The position numbers were made by a program, and so were the translations under genes. A stretch of 64,000 bases of DNA, from contig JAPNXP010000002.1 of assembly GCA_028753945.1 (NCBI GenBank), positions 14,825,624 to 14,889,623 on the forward strand, read 5' to 3'. The notes under the pieces were generated by a model. It worked only from the letters and a program-made list of their open reading frames with translations. It did not search any database and was not told where the DNA came from. The stretch's first letter is position 1. Each line of letters begins with the position of its first letter. This stretch comes from Hexactinellida sp. DTS-2022. Its lineage: Eukaryota > Porifera > Hexactinellida. This document shows, in pieces, positions 32,204 to 43,090 of the stretch.

Positions 32204-33826
32204 ATGGCAGCAATGGGCTCTACCGAATGTCTGGTCCCCAATGGGGGGTCTATCAAAAAAGATGGGAAAGTGGATAAGTTATCCATTTTGCGTCGGCGCA
32301 CTGTACAAACAAACTCTACGCGAATTAAGCGCACAGAGAGCATTTGCTCTATCCCGAATCATCTCGGGTTACGCTACATTCTAAAGAATTTCATAATAGA
32401 AATGGAGAAGCATTTTCCAGTTGCAGTTAAGATCGGTGTGGGGTTCCACGGACTGGATGAAGATGACAGTCTATCGATAGATGAAGAATTAATAATATAC
32501 TACAGAGACCACATGCTAAGCATCGTAGGCAACACAACCAGTGGCAAGGAAATGACAATTGCAGTTAAAAATACTAACAGTATCAAAAACAACATCGATA
32601 TAACAGTTCTCTCAGAGAACATTGACTTCGAGAAAACATACTGGCACACGATCGAGAGTCTCTACAACATGAAGCAAATGCCAAGGCGGATAAACGCACT
32701 GGGAAGCTTCAGGATTGGAAATGTACTGGTTGGGAAAGGAGATATATTGGAAGTAAAGGAAAGGACAAAGACAGGGATTATCGCGGAAAAAAAGCAAGAT
32801 AATGCCAAACCGATTCAATTCCTAATTCCTCGAAACATCCCAGTTAACTTCAGCTGTGTACTAACCCTGCAGCCTGAACCTGTCAAGAAGGCGAAAGAAA
32901 AGTTTGTCTATCCACAACGAGTTCTGCTGCACTTCAAAGACAAGGAAAAAGAGGTTCTTCCCTTCACAATAACAGGCGTGGTAGCACACGGGGTAGTGCT
33001 AGCCAATACGTTCTATTATAACAATGAAGATTTTATGGAAATTTCTAGCGAGCTGTTTGCAATTGAAGAGAGTCTCCCGATTGAAGTTCAAGTGATTGGA
33101 AAGGCAAACGTAACTGAAGATGTCAACACGGTCGAGGATTTCTATCTGAAATATGAAAATTTACGAACTTTCGGTCGCTCTATTCAACACAGTCCAAACA
33201 TTGAAACTTTCAGAGCCCAGCCGCATCCCGAAGTAAGAGAATACATGGAAATGCTGAATAAATTTTCCAACAGCCATGAGATTAAGAAGATGGATACTCA
33301 AATCTACGAAGTTAAAGATCAGCCGCTAGGAGATACCGTGCCTGAAATTAAACTTGAATCGCAAACAAGTGAATCCAGTGATGGAAGTAGTAAAAACCTC
33401 TACTACGAGATAGTCGATGATAAAAACCCATTCGCAAAGCTGCCAGCTTATCATATCGACTCATCCCAAGACCCAGATCAAGCCCAGAACGCTAACAAAG
33501 ATCAAGCGAGCAGTCCCTTGGTGTCTCGCTATCTCCGCAAGGAGTACTACAAAATAACAGACAACGAGGTAGCAGAACTCCTGTTCAGACTGAAGTTAGA
33601 AAGGTATGCAGATAGGTTCATAGAGGAGGGAGTGAATGGAGAGTTCCTGGGAGAGCTGGAAGAAGTGGACTTGAAAGAGCTCGGAGTAGAAAGCAGTCTG
33701 CACAGGAGGAAACTAATGTTGGTAGCCAAGAAACTGAAACACGGCGAAAGCATTTCTACATTCCTAAGCGACAGAAAGGGATCCTCAACACCGCTCATCA
33801 TAATAGATGACAATACTAAATGTTAA
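32204..33826 (+). CDS. GAREM-like CABIT and SAM domain adaptor
   Basis: 540 residues in one exon. Residues about 55-300 fit a CABIT module (LRYILKNF near the start, LGSFRIGNVLVGKGDILEV, FLIPRNIPVNF). Residues about 450-512 form a SAM domain (AELLFRLKLERYADRFIEEG, then LKELGV and HRRKLM). N-terminal CABIT plus C-terminal SAM is the layout of GAREM1/2, adaptors that link EGF-receptor signalling to GRB2, SHP2 and ERK. The linker holds YYEIV at Y400/Y401, with L399 forming an ITIM-like LxYxxV that could recruit an SH2 phosphatase. A clear proline-rich GRB2-SH3 ligand is not seen. Start chosen at the first Met of the conserved frame (MAAMGSTE). Convergent with the sterol reductase at 34248. Confidence 0.82.
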   Translation: MAAMGSTECLVPNGGSIKKDGKVDKLSILRRRTVQTNSTRIKRTESICSIPNHLGLRYILKNFIIEMEKHFPVAVKIGVGFHGLDEDDSLSIDEELIIYYRDHMLSIVGNTTSGKEMTIAVKNTNSIKNNIDITVLSENIDFEKTYWHTIESLYNMKQMPRRINALGSFRIGNVLVGKGDILEVKERTKTGIIAEKKQDNAKPIQFLIPRNIPVNFSCVLTLQPEPVKKAKEKFVYPQRVLLHFKDKEKEVLPFTITGVVAHGVVLANTFYYNNEDFMEISSELFAIEESLPIEVQVIGKANVTEDVNTVEDFYLKYENLRTFGRSIQHSPNIETFRAQPHPEVREYMEMLNKFSNSHEIKKMDTQIYEVKDQPLGDTVPEIKLESQTSESSDGSSKNLYYEIVDDKNPFAKLPAYHIDSSQDPDQAQNANKDQASSPLVSRYLRKEYYKITDNEVAELLFRLKLERYADRFIEEGVNGEFLGELEEVDLKELGVESSLHRRKLMLVAKKLKHGESISTFLSDRKGSSTPLIIIDDNTKC

Positions 33827-34247
33827 ACCTCTATGTACACATGTTTCAGTCAGTTTTTTTCATATATAATATCCCCTAACTAGCATTATCTGTAGCATTA
33901 ATTAACTTTGGTACTTGCTTTACTGTTTGTTGAATTCAAAACTAGAATATTTACTTACTATTGAACGTTTATATGCATTATTTTTCTAATTAAAGGGTTT
34001 AAAAATATTTTGAGAGAAATACAAGATATTCTAAATATTATAAACAGCAACATTGACAAAGAGGATCAGGGATACAAACTAACTTCCTCAATGTAATCTA
34101 TATTTAATTAAACAGTGGTGAACAAGAATATCTAATATAATATAACATAAAGCGGACCGGATATTAAAGAAGCTATCAAAAAATAAAAACTATAACAAAG
34201 TTACAATCTACAAATAATTTAGAGACCAGACTTTTCTCTACACTCTA
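33827..34247. other. intergenic between convergent genes
   Basis: AT-rich 3' flanks of the GAREM-like gene and the sterol reductase; nothing else recognised. Confidence 0.5.
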
Positions 34248-35573
34248 TCATCTAAATAATGTAAGGAAAAACCTGTAGGGAACTTTCTTGCAGTATTGGT
34301 CCCAATATTTCCCATACTTTTCAGAGCACTTACACTCATCCCGATAGGATCTCTGTCCGATAATCATCAGTAAAATGATAATGTAAGTATAAGGGAATAT
34401 GTGAGTAAACTTTGCTGGTAGTGACCACAAAAGTCCCGCTAAAAGTTCCGGAAGGAAGTGAAAGTGTCTACTGATGCCCCAGAACCCGCTGCATAAGAGT
34501 ATGCTAGTCTTTTCCTCGCCTGAAAGCGTTTTGTATTTAGCGAGTATCATTTCAGGTTTTTTCCCAAACACCAAACATTTTCCCTGTTTAGTTCTAACGA
34601 TAACCTTTTGTTGGTCGATCCAATACGCAAGCCAGATAGATACAGTCCCCGAGACCAGTAGGAATACGGACACAGGGACTCCCAGCTCAATGGGGTGCGA
34701 AGCAAGAAAGCAATGCGGAACATTGTATAAAACGAATAACAACACCAAACAACCCCAGCACAGGTAGAAGCCTGCTCTATCTACAACAAATGTCTGTCGA
34801 TTTGAAGTACCCTTCTTCCCACATGTAGAACTTGAAAAGATATTGTGTCTGTAGCACACAACTTACCCACAATGAATCCGAGATGTAACCATAACTCTCA
34901 TACTGTTTAACCAGAGCAGAGAACACCATCATTTGCCATAGCATCAGAGCGAAGCGGGAGTTCGTAAACACTTTCACGCCCACCCGAAAAAGCGTGGATA
35001 CAGATCAGTGCCCCAGTAGAAATCGAAAATTAAGTTTACAGAAGAACCATTCTCAGAGGAGGAACTTGGGAAAGTGAGGCCTTTTATATGAAGTATTAAG
35101 CACAGCAACAACCCGACTACATTAAGAGTTGTGAGTAGCTCCTCGAAATGGTCGTACAGAATAGTGGGAGAGAATAAATTCAGGCCAAACGTGCATATAA
35201 AGAACAGCACACAGGTTATTATGTATGCAGACAGCCCGTTGTCAACGTAGCGAGGAATGTGCCGCTTTGGTGCATGGGTACCTCGTATGCTTTCCCAGGG
35301 AGTCGCATTAGGAAAAGCTGCAATATGGCAAATATACCGATTATACTCAATGCATCAGATGTCCCGAAGATAATGGTACGTACCGAATTGATCTCGTTGG
35401 ATGGAAACAACACCTCTAGAAAGAATCTGGTCCCAAAGGGCGAGAAATGACCCGTCGAGGTGAAACAGTGTGTAAGTTAGCAATAGGATAAATGGAGGCA
35501 ATAGAGTGACCAATATGAGGGGTACAATAGTAAAGTGGAATATTCTCCCCGTGGTACTAAACGCATGCTGCAT
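34248..35573 (-). pseudogene. DHCR7: DHCR7-like sterol reductase interrupted by four single-base frameshifts
   Basis: Similarity runs through overlapping minus-strand frames from MQHAFSTTGR at 35573 to VPYRFF before the stop at 34248. Recognisable blocks are GFWGISRHFHFLPELL, RDECKCSEKYGKYWDQYC and AGFYLCWG, all typical of the 7-dehydrocholesterol / C14-sterol reductase family, with DHCR7 the best fit (GFWG rather than GWWG). The family has many membrane helices and catalyses an NADPH-dependent last step of sterol synthesis in the ER. The frame changes at about 35445-35447, 35254, 34987-34991 and 34788-34790. Each is repaired by adding or removing one base in a short run, and apart from the shifts I see no stop codons. 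So this is either a very young pseudogene or an assembly fault confined to this gene. Tiny introns are unlikely, as no GT-AG pairs fit. Confidence 0.8.
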
Positions 35574-36395
35574 GCAACCTAATACTGCAGAGATTATTTA
35601 CAAATTTAAAGGCACGTAAGAGTATTTGGAATAATTAAATTGAAACCAAAGAGCAACAGTTCCAGATGTATATTGCAGTAATCAGATCTCTAATATGAGT
35701 AATTAGAAATATAATTTCCTGCCTTCGGACTGGCTTCAAGCCAGCTAGAACTAACTACAAAACGGTCAGATCATTATTTGGTAAATGCTAACTTCCAAAC
35801 TACTGAGGCCATTCGATCAAATGGATAATTAATGAATTCAGATCCAGCTGGGAAATACCACACAGAGGATTCACTTTAGAGTTCCAAACTCAATTGTCTT
35901 TATTAGTGCCACTAATTTACATTTCTCTACTACAAATCCAAACCAGTGGTTTCATACTGTGACTGGAATTGTATAATCGGCACAGTAAAACGATATGTAC
36001 AATGTACATAGTAAACTAAAGTAAACTCTCGTTATAACATATATTCCCATGACGAATAAAGTGATTTATTCTGCTTATATCTAAGTAAACCAAGGGTCCC
36101 TGGACTTCGTTATAACGAGAGTTCACTGTTACACTATTATTTCATTAGACTAGGGGACGCACTAAGGACTGGGTTAACGTACGAAACAGATTGAAAACAC
36201 ATTATTCAGGCAGAGGTCTGAAAATAATGTAGTATAATTTACAGAACAGAATGCCAGGAGAACATTAATTAAATTACACATGTAATAGTAGTTCTAGCCA
36301 CCTAGGAGTATAGTAATAAGGTGAACGCGATCACGAAGCCGTGAGGCACCCAGCCCTCAGAACAGCGTAGCCATTCTGGGGCGTTTAAGTTCTAG
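35574..36395. other. intergenic with one MITE
   Basis: No coding signal. Contains the MITE at 36019-36130. Confidence 0.5.
36019..36130. mobile_element. 'GTTATAACGAA' family MITE
   Basis: Left end AAGTAAACTCTCGTTATAAC, right end (reverse) CAGTGAACTCTCGTTATAACG. Short, with the inner block partly lost. Confidence 0.65.
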
Positions 36396-39300
36396 TCATA
36401 CAGTCTCCTGGGTCGGTTGAGAACCTCCCTCATTCTCTCTAATATTGTTGTTGTTATTGTTTACATGTTTAGTTTGTAGGTACTTGTGCACCGATTGAGA
36501 GAGAGCACGTAGTTTAACACGTCGCCCTATTGGGATTCCGAGAGACTTCCATTCCTCCTCGGGCAATAGGATCAGCTGCTCCAAATCTGCCTCGCAGTCG
36601 GGCAGACAGTTCTTCTCGAGTTCTTTCAGAATGCGGGACACGGGAACGCCCTCGTTAATATTCCTACTGGCCCAGTCTTTGGTGCCGAACAGTTTCCGGA
36701 CTGCCTCGGGAGTTAGGCCGTTGGAAGGCCGGAGTCGAGACGGCTTGTGGGTGCTGCCTTCTTCGGAATCTCCGTCGGTGGTTTGGTGGTTGTTCGTGTC
36801 TGCGTCAGCTGACGCGGGGTCCCTGGGGTCGGTGAGGAGGGCCGCGCCGTTCCATTGGTTGTTAGAGTTTAGGTTTATGCCGGCAGGGGTCCACCAGGTG
36901 AGGTCGCTGTTGTTGTTCGAGAGGGACGGGGGGTCGAAGTTCCACACGGAGGAGGTGAGGCTGGGGAGGGGGCTGGCGAGGGGCTCGGGGCTGATTGAGA
37001 GCGAGCTGTGCAGGTGTGGGTGAGGGTGTGGGTGCGGGAGGATCCCGTTCTGTAAGTAGAGCTGCGGCTCCGAGCGCTTGTGCAGCTTTATGAAGGGACG
37101 GGAGGGGGGCGCAGGGGGTAGGGACGGGCTGAAGGGGTGGGGGGAGGCGCCGATCGGACCGAAGCCTCTCTCGAAGGCGGGGTCGAACAGCGCGTGTTGG
37201 GGACAGGAGCTTTGGTGGTTAAGAGAAGGGTCGGGTGGAGGCGCGAGTGGCGAGGTGGTGGACCCGAAACGGGAGCAAACCTCCTGGCCGATTGCGCCAA
37301 AGCTCTTCTGCGTCTCTACGAGAGCGCCGGGGGGCAGCAGGGGCTCGGAGAGGGGCGTGGTGTCCGGGGCCGGGTTGGAGGAGGGGCGACACGAGTCGGG
37401 GACCTCCTGCTGGCGCGTGACTTCGTTGGGAGTGGACTCCACGGGCGGGACGTGCTCGCACTCCAGCTCCACCTCCCGGGCGGGGAGGAGACTGCTCTGG
37501 GAGCTGGTCAGGGAGCGGAGGTGAGAAGTGTCCGGCGCCTCTTTGTGGGAGTCAAACAGGTCATCCCGCCCATTCCCCTCTGCTATCTGGTGGAAGTCGA
37601 TGTCCTTATCGGGCGTGCTGAGCGCCTCAGTGATGAGGTGCTTGGCAATACTGAGAGATCGGTCCGTGCCCTTAATGGTTATTATTCTCTCCTGGCTCTT
37701 GGAGCTGGGCTTAGAAACGTGGATGTGAGCTCCGGAAATGTTGGTTATCTGATTGATTCTGCTGCCGGCCTTGCCGATGATCCGACCGACCAGCGAGTTG
37801 GACACGGACACCTGTAGGGTCTTGGTGCCTCTCAGCACCTCTCCCTCCTCCTCGCTGCCGCGACTGTCGGGAAAGCTGTCCGCTCGGCTGGGCGGCTTGT
37901 CCCCTGGGTCCGTGAGGGGGCTGTCTACAGGCGTGTGCTTGGGCTGCGGGGGGGTGGGGCTGCCTCTGTGGGAGGCTGTGGGTCTGAGGGGGCAGAGGGG
38001 AGGGGAGGGCCGGTGGTTGCTTGTGACCTGAGAGTAGGTGGCGGGGCTGAGAGGCGCCTGGACAGCTGGAGGGGGGAGGGGCTCTGTGGGGCCGGTGGGG
38101 AGGGAGGGGTAGTGCTTGCTCCAGGGGGCAGGGGGCGCGCTCTTGGGGGACCAGGGCTCCTGTCGGGGGGAGGGTCTCTGGGAGTGCTTGGGTGCCGGGC
38201 GCTGTCTGCGGTGGGTGTCAGCTGACTCCTGGCTGGTGTCGGGCTTTGAGACTCTGTGTGTCTGAGCTCTGAGGGGGTGCGTGGGCTCCTGGGGGGGACA
38301 GGGACAGCGAGGAGAGGGGTCCATGTAGGAGGCGGGGGGCCTGACGGAGCTGACGGGAGAGTCGGGGGGCGTGAGGTCGGGGGGGATCCGGCTGAGGGAG
38401 TTTAGCGGGGAGTGGGAGGGGCTGTAGACACGGGGCGCAGCAGACAGGGGGGTGCTGGGCTCCGAGAAGTTGGACCCGTTGGAGTAGTAGGGATCCTGGT
38501 CCCCCGGGAGGAAGAGCTCCGAGTCTTCGTAGTCGGAGAAGGAGCTGTCTCTGTCTGGGTGCGCGGGGGCGCGGTCCGAAGCCGTGTCGAGGGACTCTGC
38601 GGAAGACACGGGCGCCAGGAGGGGAGGGGCAGCCGCGAGGTCCGAGGGGAGAGGGGAGGGGGGCGAGCGGCCTATGGGGAGGCCGTGGGAGGGCGGGAGC
38701 GGGAAGTGTGGGGGCGTGGTGGGACGGGGCGAGGAGAAGAGAGAGATCGGGAGAGAGGGGTACTCGGGGGCGCTGGTTGAGTAGGTATGCTCCTCTCCTG
38801 GGGAGGGGAGGTGGACGCTGGGGGAACAGGGGATGGGGTCCGATTTGGGCGGGATCTCGGAGGATATCTCCTTCTTCAACTTTTTCTTTTCTTTACGCTT
38901 AGACTTCTTCCTCGCTTGCGCTTTCCGTTTGTTCAAACGCTTCTCTTTCTCGGCGTCCACCTCGTCGCAGAGGATCTTAGCCACGTGCATGGCTGCGCGC
39001 TCCTTGGCGTGCTTGGCCTTGCGGATGAGCTCCATGCTGCGGTTCTTGGCGCCCTGCAGCTCCTTGTCGTTGTTGCTGGCGGAGGGCGCGAGCGTCTTGC
39101 GACACTCCTCGTCGGAGGGCAGGTGGCTCACGTGCTTGAGCAGCCAGTCCACCACGTGGCAGTGCCCGTTGCGGAAGGAAGCCAGCAGGGGCGTGGTGTT
39201 CCGGTGGTCCGCTGTCTCGACAGCCGCCCCGCTCTCACAGAGCGCCTTGGCTATCTCCAGGTGTCCGTCCTTGCAGGCGAGGAAGAAGGGGGTGGACCCC

Positions 39301-42300
39301 TTCTTGGTGCGACAGTCCACCAACACGTCTCGCGACAGCAACAGCTCCACCAGCTCCACGAAGCCCTTCTCTGCGGCTAGCGTTAGGGGACACTCGCGGC
39401 TGTTTGGGAAGGGCGAGTTTACGGAGCAGCCGCTGAGCAGCAGCAGTCGCACCACCTCCACGTGGTTCTCCCTGCATGCTTGGAACAGCGGAGTTATTCC
39501 CGTCTTCGTGCGGCACTCTCTGTTGGCGCCGTAGCACAGCAACAGGTTAGCGACGTCGGAATGTCCCTTCCAGCAGGCCATGAAGAGAGGAGACTGTCCG
39601 TAGTTGTCGGGCGTCTCCACGTCCGCCTGGCTCTCCAGGAGCATCTTCACAACGCGCGCGTGTCCCTCCCGCGTGGCCTCCATGAGCGGGGTACAGCCCG
39701 TCTTGGTCTGGTGGTCTATGGTGCTACGGTACTCTAGCAGCAGTCGCACTACTCGCTCGTGGCCCTTCCAGCAGGCCAGCGTGAGGGGCGTGTCGTCGTT
39801 CCCGCCGGAGGGCTCGTTTAGCTGCGCCCCGTGCTTCAGGAGGAGGTAGGTGGCCTCGAAGTGTCCCTCTCTCGAGGCCAGCATTAGCGGCGAGCAGCCG
39901 GCCTTGTTGCGGTGTTCCAGCTCGCTTTTGTAGCGCAGCAGCAGTTCCACTACGTCACAGTGGCCCTTCCAACAGGCCAGCGTCAATGGAATGTTGCTCT
40001 CGGAACCACTGGGCTGGTTGACCTACAACACGAGTATAAAGTGGACTGGCCTAGCTACAAGGCACAGTAGAACCTGTCTAATCCGACACCCGTTGGGATA
40101 GGGAATAAATGTCGGATTATGCAGGCTCTATCAATGCATAGTCCGACGCTCAAAAGTGTCGGTTCTGCTGAATTCCGGATTATAGAGGGTCGGATTATGC
40201 AGGTTCTACTGTACATAGATGTCATACAAGTGGTTGTTCAAATACTTTTGGCCGGGTAGAGTATATAAATATGTGTGACTTGCCTTTGCTCCTTTCTCCA
40301 ACAGCAACTTGGCCACCAGCAGATGCCCTTCCCTCGAAGCTAGCATCAGAGGCGTGCACCCGTCCTTGGTCCTGTGCTCTATGTTAGATCTGTAGGTGAG
40401 CAGTAGCTCCACCACGGTAGGGTGTCCCTTCCAACAGGCACTGGTCAAAGGAATGTCGTTGTTACTGCCGGACGGGACGTTAACCTGTGCGTCGTGTTTG
40501 AGTAGGAGCCGAGCGACCTGGGTAGAAATAATCAGCTGACTAATTTACTCGAATAATCGACCCCCCCCTAAGGGGTTTATAATTAATAACCATGGATATA
40601 TTTAATACTTAACCTTATCAAAGTAGCTAGCAAGGAATATCCGGGAATAGATATCATATAAGCACTGAGGAGAGTTGGTTATGGTATATAAACATACGTA
40701 TTTCTTCAAATAGCAATTGCAGTGGTGTTCGCCTAATAGCTATTGCTCTATTAGCAAGTTATTTTCAGTATTCAATCATCAAGCATTTAATGTTAATTAA
40801 ATTCCTCTAATTTGCCTATTAGCAAGGAAATTTCGTGCAAAATGCTACTCAACAATCGCCTAGGGCCCTATATGAATAGATAGGGTACTCACTTCGGTGT
40901 GTCCCCCCAGAGCTGCGAACATGAGAGGTGTGAACCCCTCCTTGGTCCGATGCTCGATGTCCGCCCCGCTCCTCAGCAGCAGAGCCACCACCTCCACGTG
41001 TCCCTTCCAACAGGCGAACGTGAGTGGGCTGTCCTTATTGGAGTCGCTCTCCACATTAAGCTGCGCGCCTTGCTTCAGAAGGAAACTGACTACGCTCACG
41101 TGGCCCGCGAGCGCTGCGAACATTAGAGCCGTGCACCCATCCTTGGTGCGGTGCTCCACGTTAGCTTTGCGTTGCAGCAGCAGCTCAACTATCTGAGGGG
41201 AATATAAATATATACTCAAGTTAATACAGTTCTTTATTATGAACATACAAGGGACCAAAATTGTGTTCATAATAGAGAGACTTCATAATAAGCGAACTCT
41301 ACTAAATACAAACACTATGTAAGTTGTTAAATTGGGACCATAGGGCTTGTTCATAATAATAAAACTTCATATTAAACAGACGAATCTTGTTCACAATAAG
41401 CAGACCTGACTGTATAATCCTAAGGGACCGTCATGCTGACATACAATGGAATATTATAGCAGAGACACACAGTGTATTGTACAGCCATTTATAAATACGC
41501 TCCTAATTCCTTGGAGACATATGATGTCTAAATAAGTAACCTCATTATACAATAGAAAATAGTAATACTGTATCGGGCAAAGCCTTTCTAAAGTAGTAAT
41601 TTCGGGCAGAGCAAGGTCATTATTTTAACACCACAAATTCACCTTTATAAAGCCGGGTTTTATACTAAAAAGTGTTGTCCGAGACATAAGCAATCCCTAC
41701 ACAATAAAATTCACAGTTCAGGCAAATTCCGTCTATTTTACAAAAGGAGTCACATACACAATAAGATTTCAAGCAATCACTGAATAATCATTTGTAAAGT
41801 CAGACTGGCATGCTATAATCGCTATAATCGCTACACGCAATATAAATGGTCAAAAATAGTAATTTGCTGTAGGGAAATCTAAAAAGATCTATTATCCAAT
41901 CCAATAAAATGTAATTAATTAGTAATAATTAGTAGGAATTTTTGTGCTAATCTATTCTTCAGAAACCAAATTGCCTACAATATTATTAGTCCCCCGCTAA
42001 AACGAATACCAGAGACAATAAATCTATTTTACGTCACGAGAAGTGACAATTACTCTCTAGGGCCTAAATATAGCCACCTGACCAGACTGTGTTAAATTTA
42101 GAATCTGCTCTAAGTGAAAAACCCTGGGTGTTCTCCCCTTTCTATTTCCTATTTCTCACATCACACATTTATAATTTGCGTACTAAACAGTAACCATGGT
42201 GTCTATTTTTATAACATGTACTTGTTGAGGTTAGAGACTTCAAACGAAATGTAACGCAAAATTCCCGAAAACTAGACACCTAGCGCTACATAGCATTTGA

Positions 42301-43090
42301 ACGGCCTTCATGCGTCAGGGCAAGAGTCTTACAAGAATGGCAAATGTCAAACTATTGTCGAGAAATACCTGACTAATATATGAGTACAATAGGTACACTG
42401 GTACCTGTATTGTATGACGTGTGTCAAAAGCCATTTATAACCACTTTTCTAGCCACATAGGATAGTACTGTATTACAATACTTTTTGCCCTGCAACGAGT
42501 GACCACCTGTCATCTAGAACTTTGTTGTGAACACAGGTTACAGTCGAAACAGGTTTTTTGTAACTAACTATTTATTCTAAATTTGTAAGAAATCCCATCT
42601 TTGTTTATTTTCAATCGGTTTATTCTAACTATCGGATTTTCCATGCAAAGAATTGGGCAGAAAACCGGTTTCGACTGTATATTGAATGTACGTAACATTC
42701 CGTTCTCACCTCTTCCTTCCCGAGAGTGCAGGCCCAGGTGAGTGGAGAGTCGCAAGTGGTCTCAGTGCTGGTGTCGATCTCGGCGCTGTGGTCCAGCAAC
42801 ACGCGGGCGATAGCCACGTGTCCCTGGCTGCAGGCCTCCAGCAGAGGCGTGTTGCCCGCCTTGTTCCTGTGTCCGTAGTTGGCGCCCGAGCCGAGGAGGA
42901 TCTCTACGATGTCCTGCTTGCCCTGTCGACAGGCGAGACTGAGCATCTCGTCCAGATTGAGTTCTGCGTCGGGCTGTAGCGGGTCGGGAGAGAGGTGTTG
43001 GGCGGAGGGCAGGCCCTGGGGGCCGCGCTGGGGCTGTGACATACAAGTGGTGGGAGAGTTGTCGCGCTGCGATATGAAATCTGTGGCCAT
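36396..43090 (-). CDS. ANKHD1/ANKRD17: MASK homologue: ankyrin repeats, KH domain and C-terminal SAM-like domain
   Basis: Exons 43090-42710, 41192-40893, 40517-40284, 40022-36396, all phase 0, 1,513 residues. Seventeen ankyrin repeats (xTPLxxACWKGH / HRTKxGCTPLMxAxREGH) fill residues about 45-620, matching the second ankyrin block of MASK proteins. A Lys/Arg-rich helix follows (residues about 650-700, likely nuclear localisation), then a Pro/Ser-rich region. A KH domain lies at about 1036-1106 with the GRIIGKAG loop (GxxG intact), binding single-stranded RNA or DNA. MASK proteins act in Hippo/Yorkie, JAK/STAT and mitophagy control. The vertebrate first ankyrin block is absent. Residues about 1405-1488 look like a SAM domain (LEQLILLPEEEWKSLGI, then GRRVKLRALSQSV), which I do not know from MASK. 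Intron 3 starts with GC instead of GT. GC content is much higher than in neighbours. Confidence 0.9.
40072..40212. mobile_element. 'CTAATCCGACA' family MITE in MASK intron 3
   Basis: Ends CAGTAGAACCTGTCTAATCCG and (reverse) CAGTAGAACCTGCATAATCCG, flanked by TA on the right. It fills most of the 261-base intron, which is the one with the GC donor. Confidence 0.8.
40720..40860. mobile_element. 'CAGTGGTGTTCGCCTAATAG' MITE, one clear end, in MASK intron 2
   Basis: The left end matches the right end of the element at 51104-51242 and the sequence at the very end of the window (63983). The inner part has the family's CTATTAGCAAG words. The other end is eroded. Confidence 0.5.
41226..41412. mobile_element. 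'TTATTATGAAC' family MITE in MASK intron 1
   Basis: Ends CAGTTCTTTATTATGAACA and (reverse) CAGTCAGGTCTGCTTATTGTG. Internal repeats of TTCATAATAA. The rest of this 1.5 kb intron has no recognised feature except a scrap of the GTAAATACGCTCC repeat at 41484. Confidence 0.6.

Noticed and set aside
35219..35573. Possibility that the sterol reductase frame changes are tiny introns
   Set aside because: Each change needs one base only and no GT-AG pair removes the right length while keeping the conserved residues.
37078..39534. Several plus-strand frames of 100-233 codons
   Set aside because: Shadows of the G+C-rich MASK exon on the minus strand, with ankyrin and KH similarity only in the minus frame.
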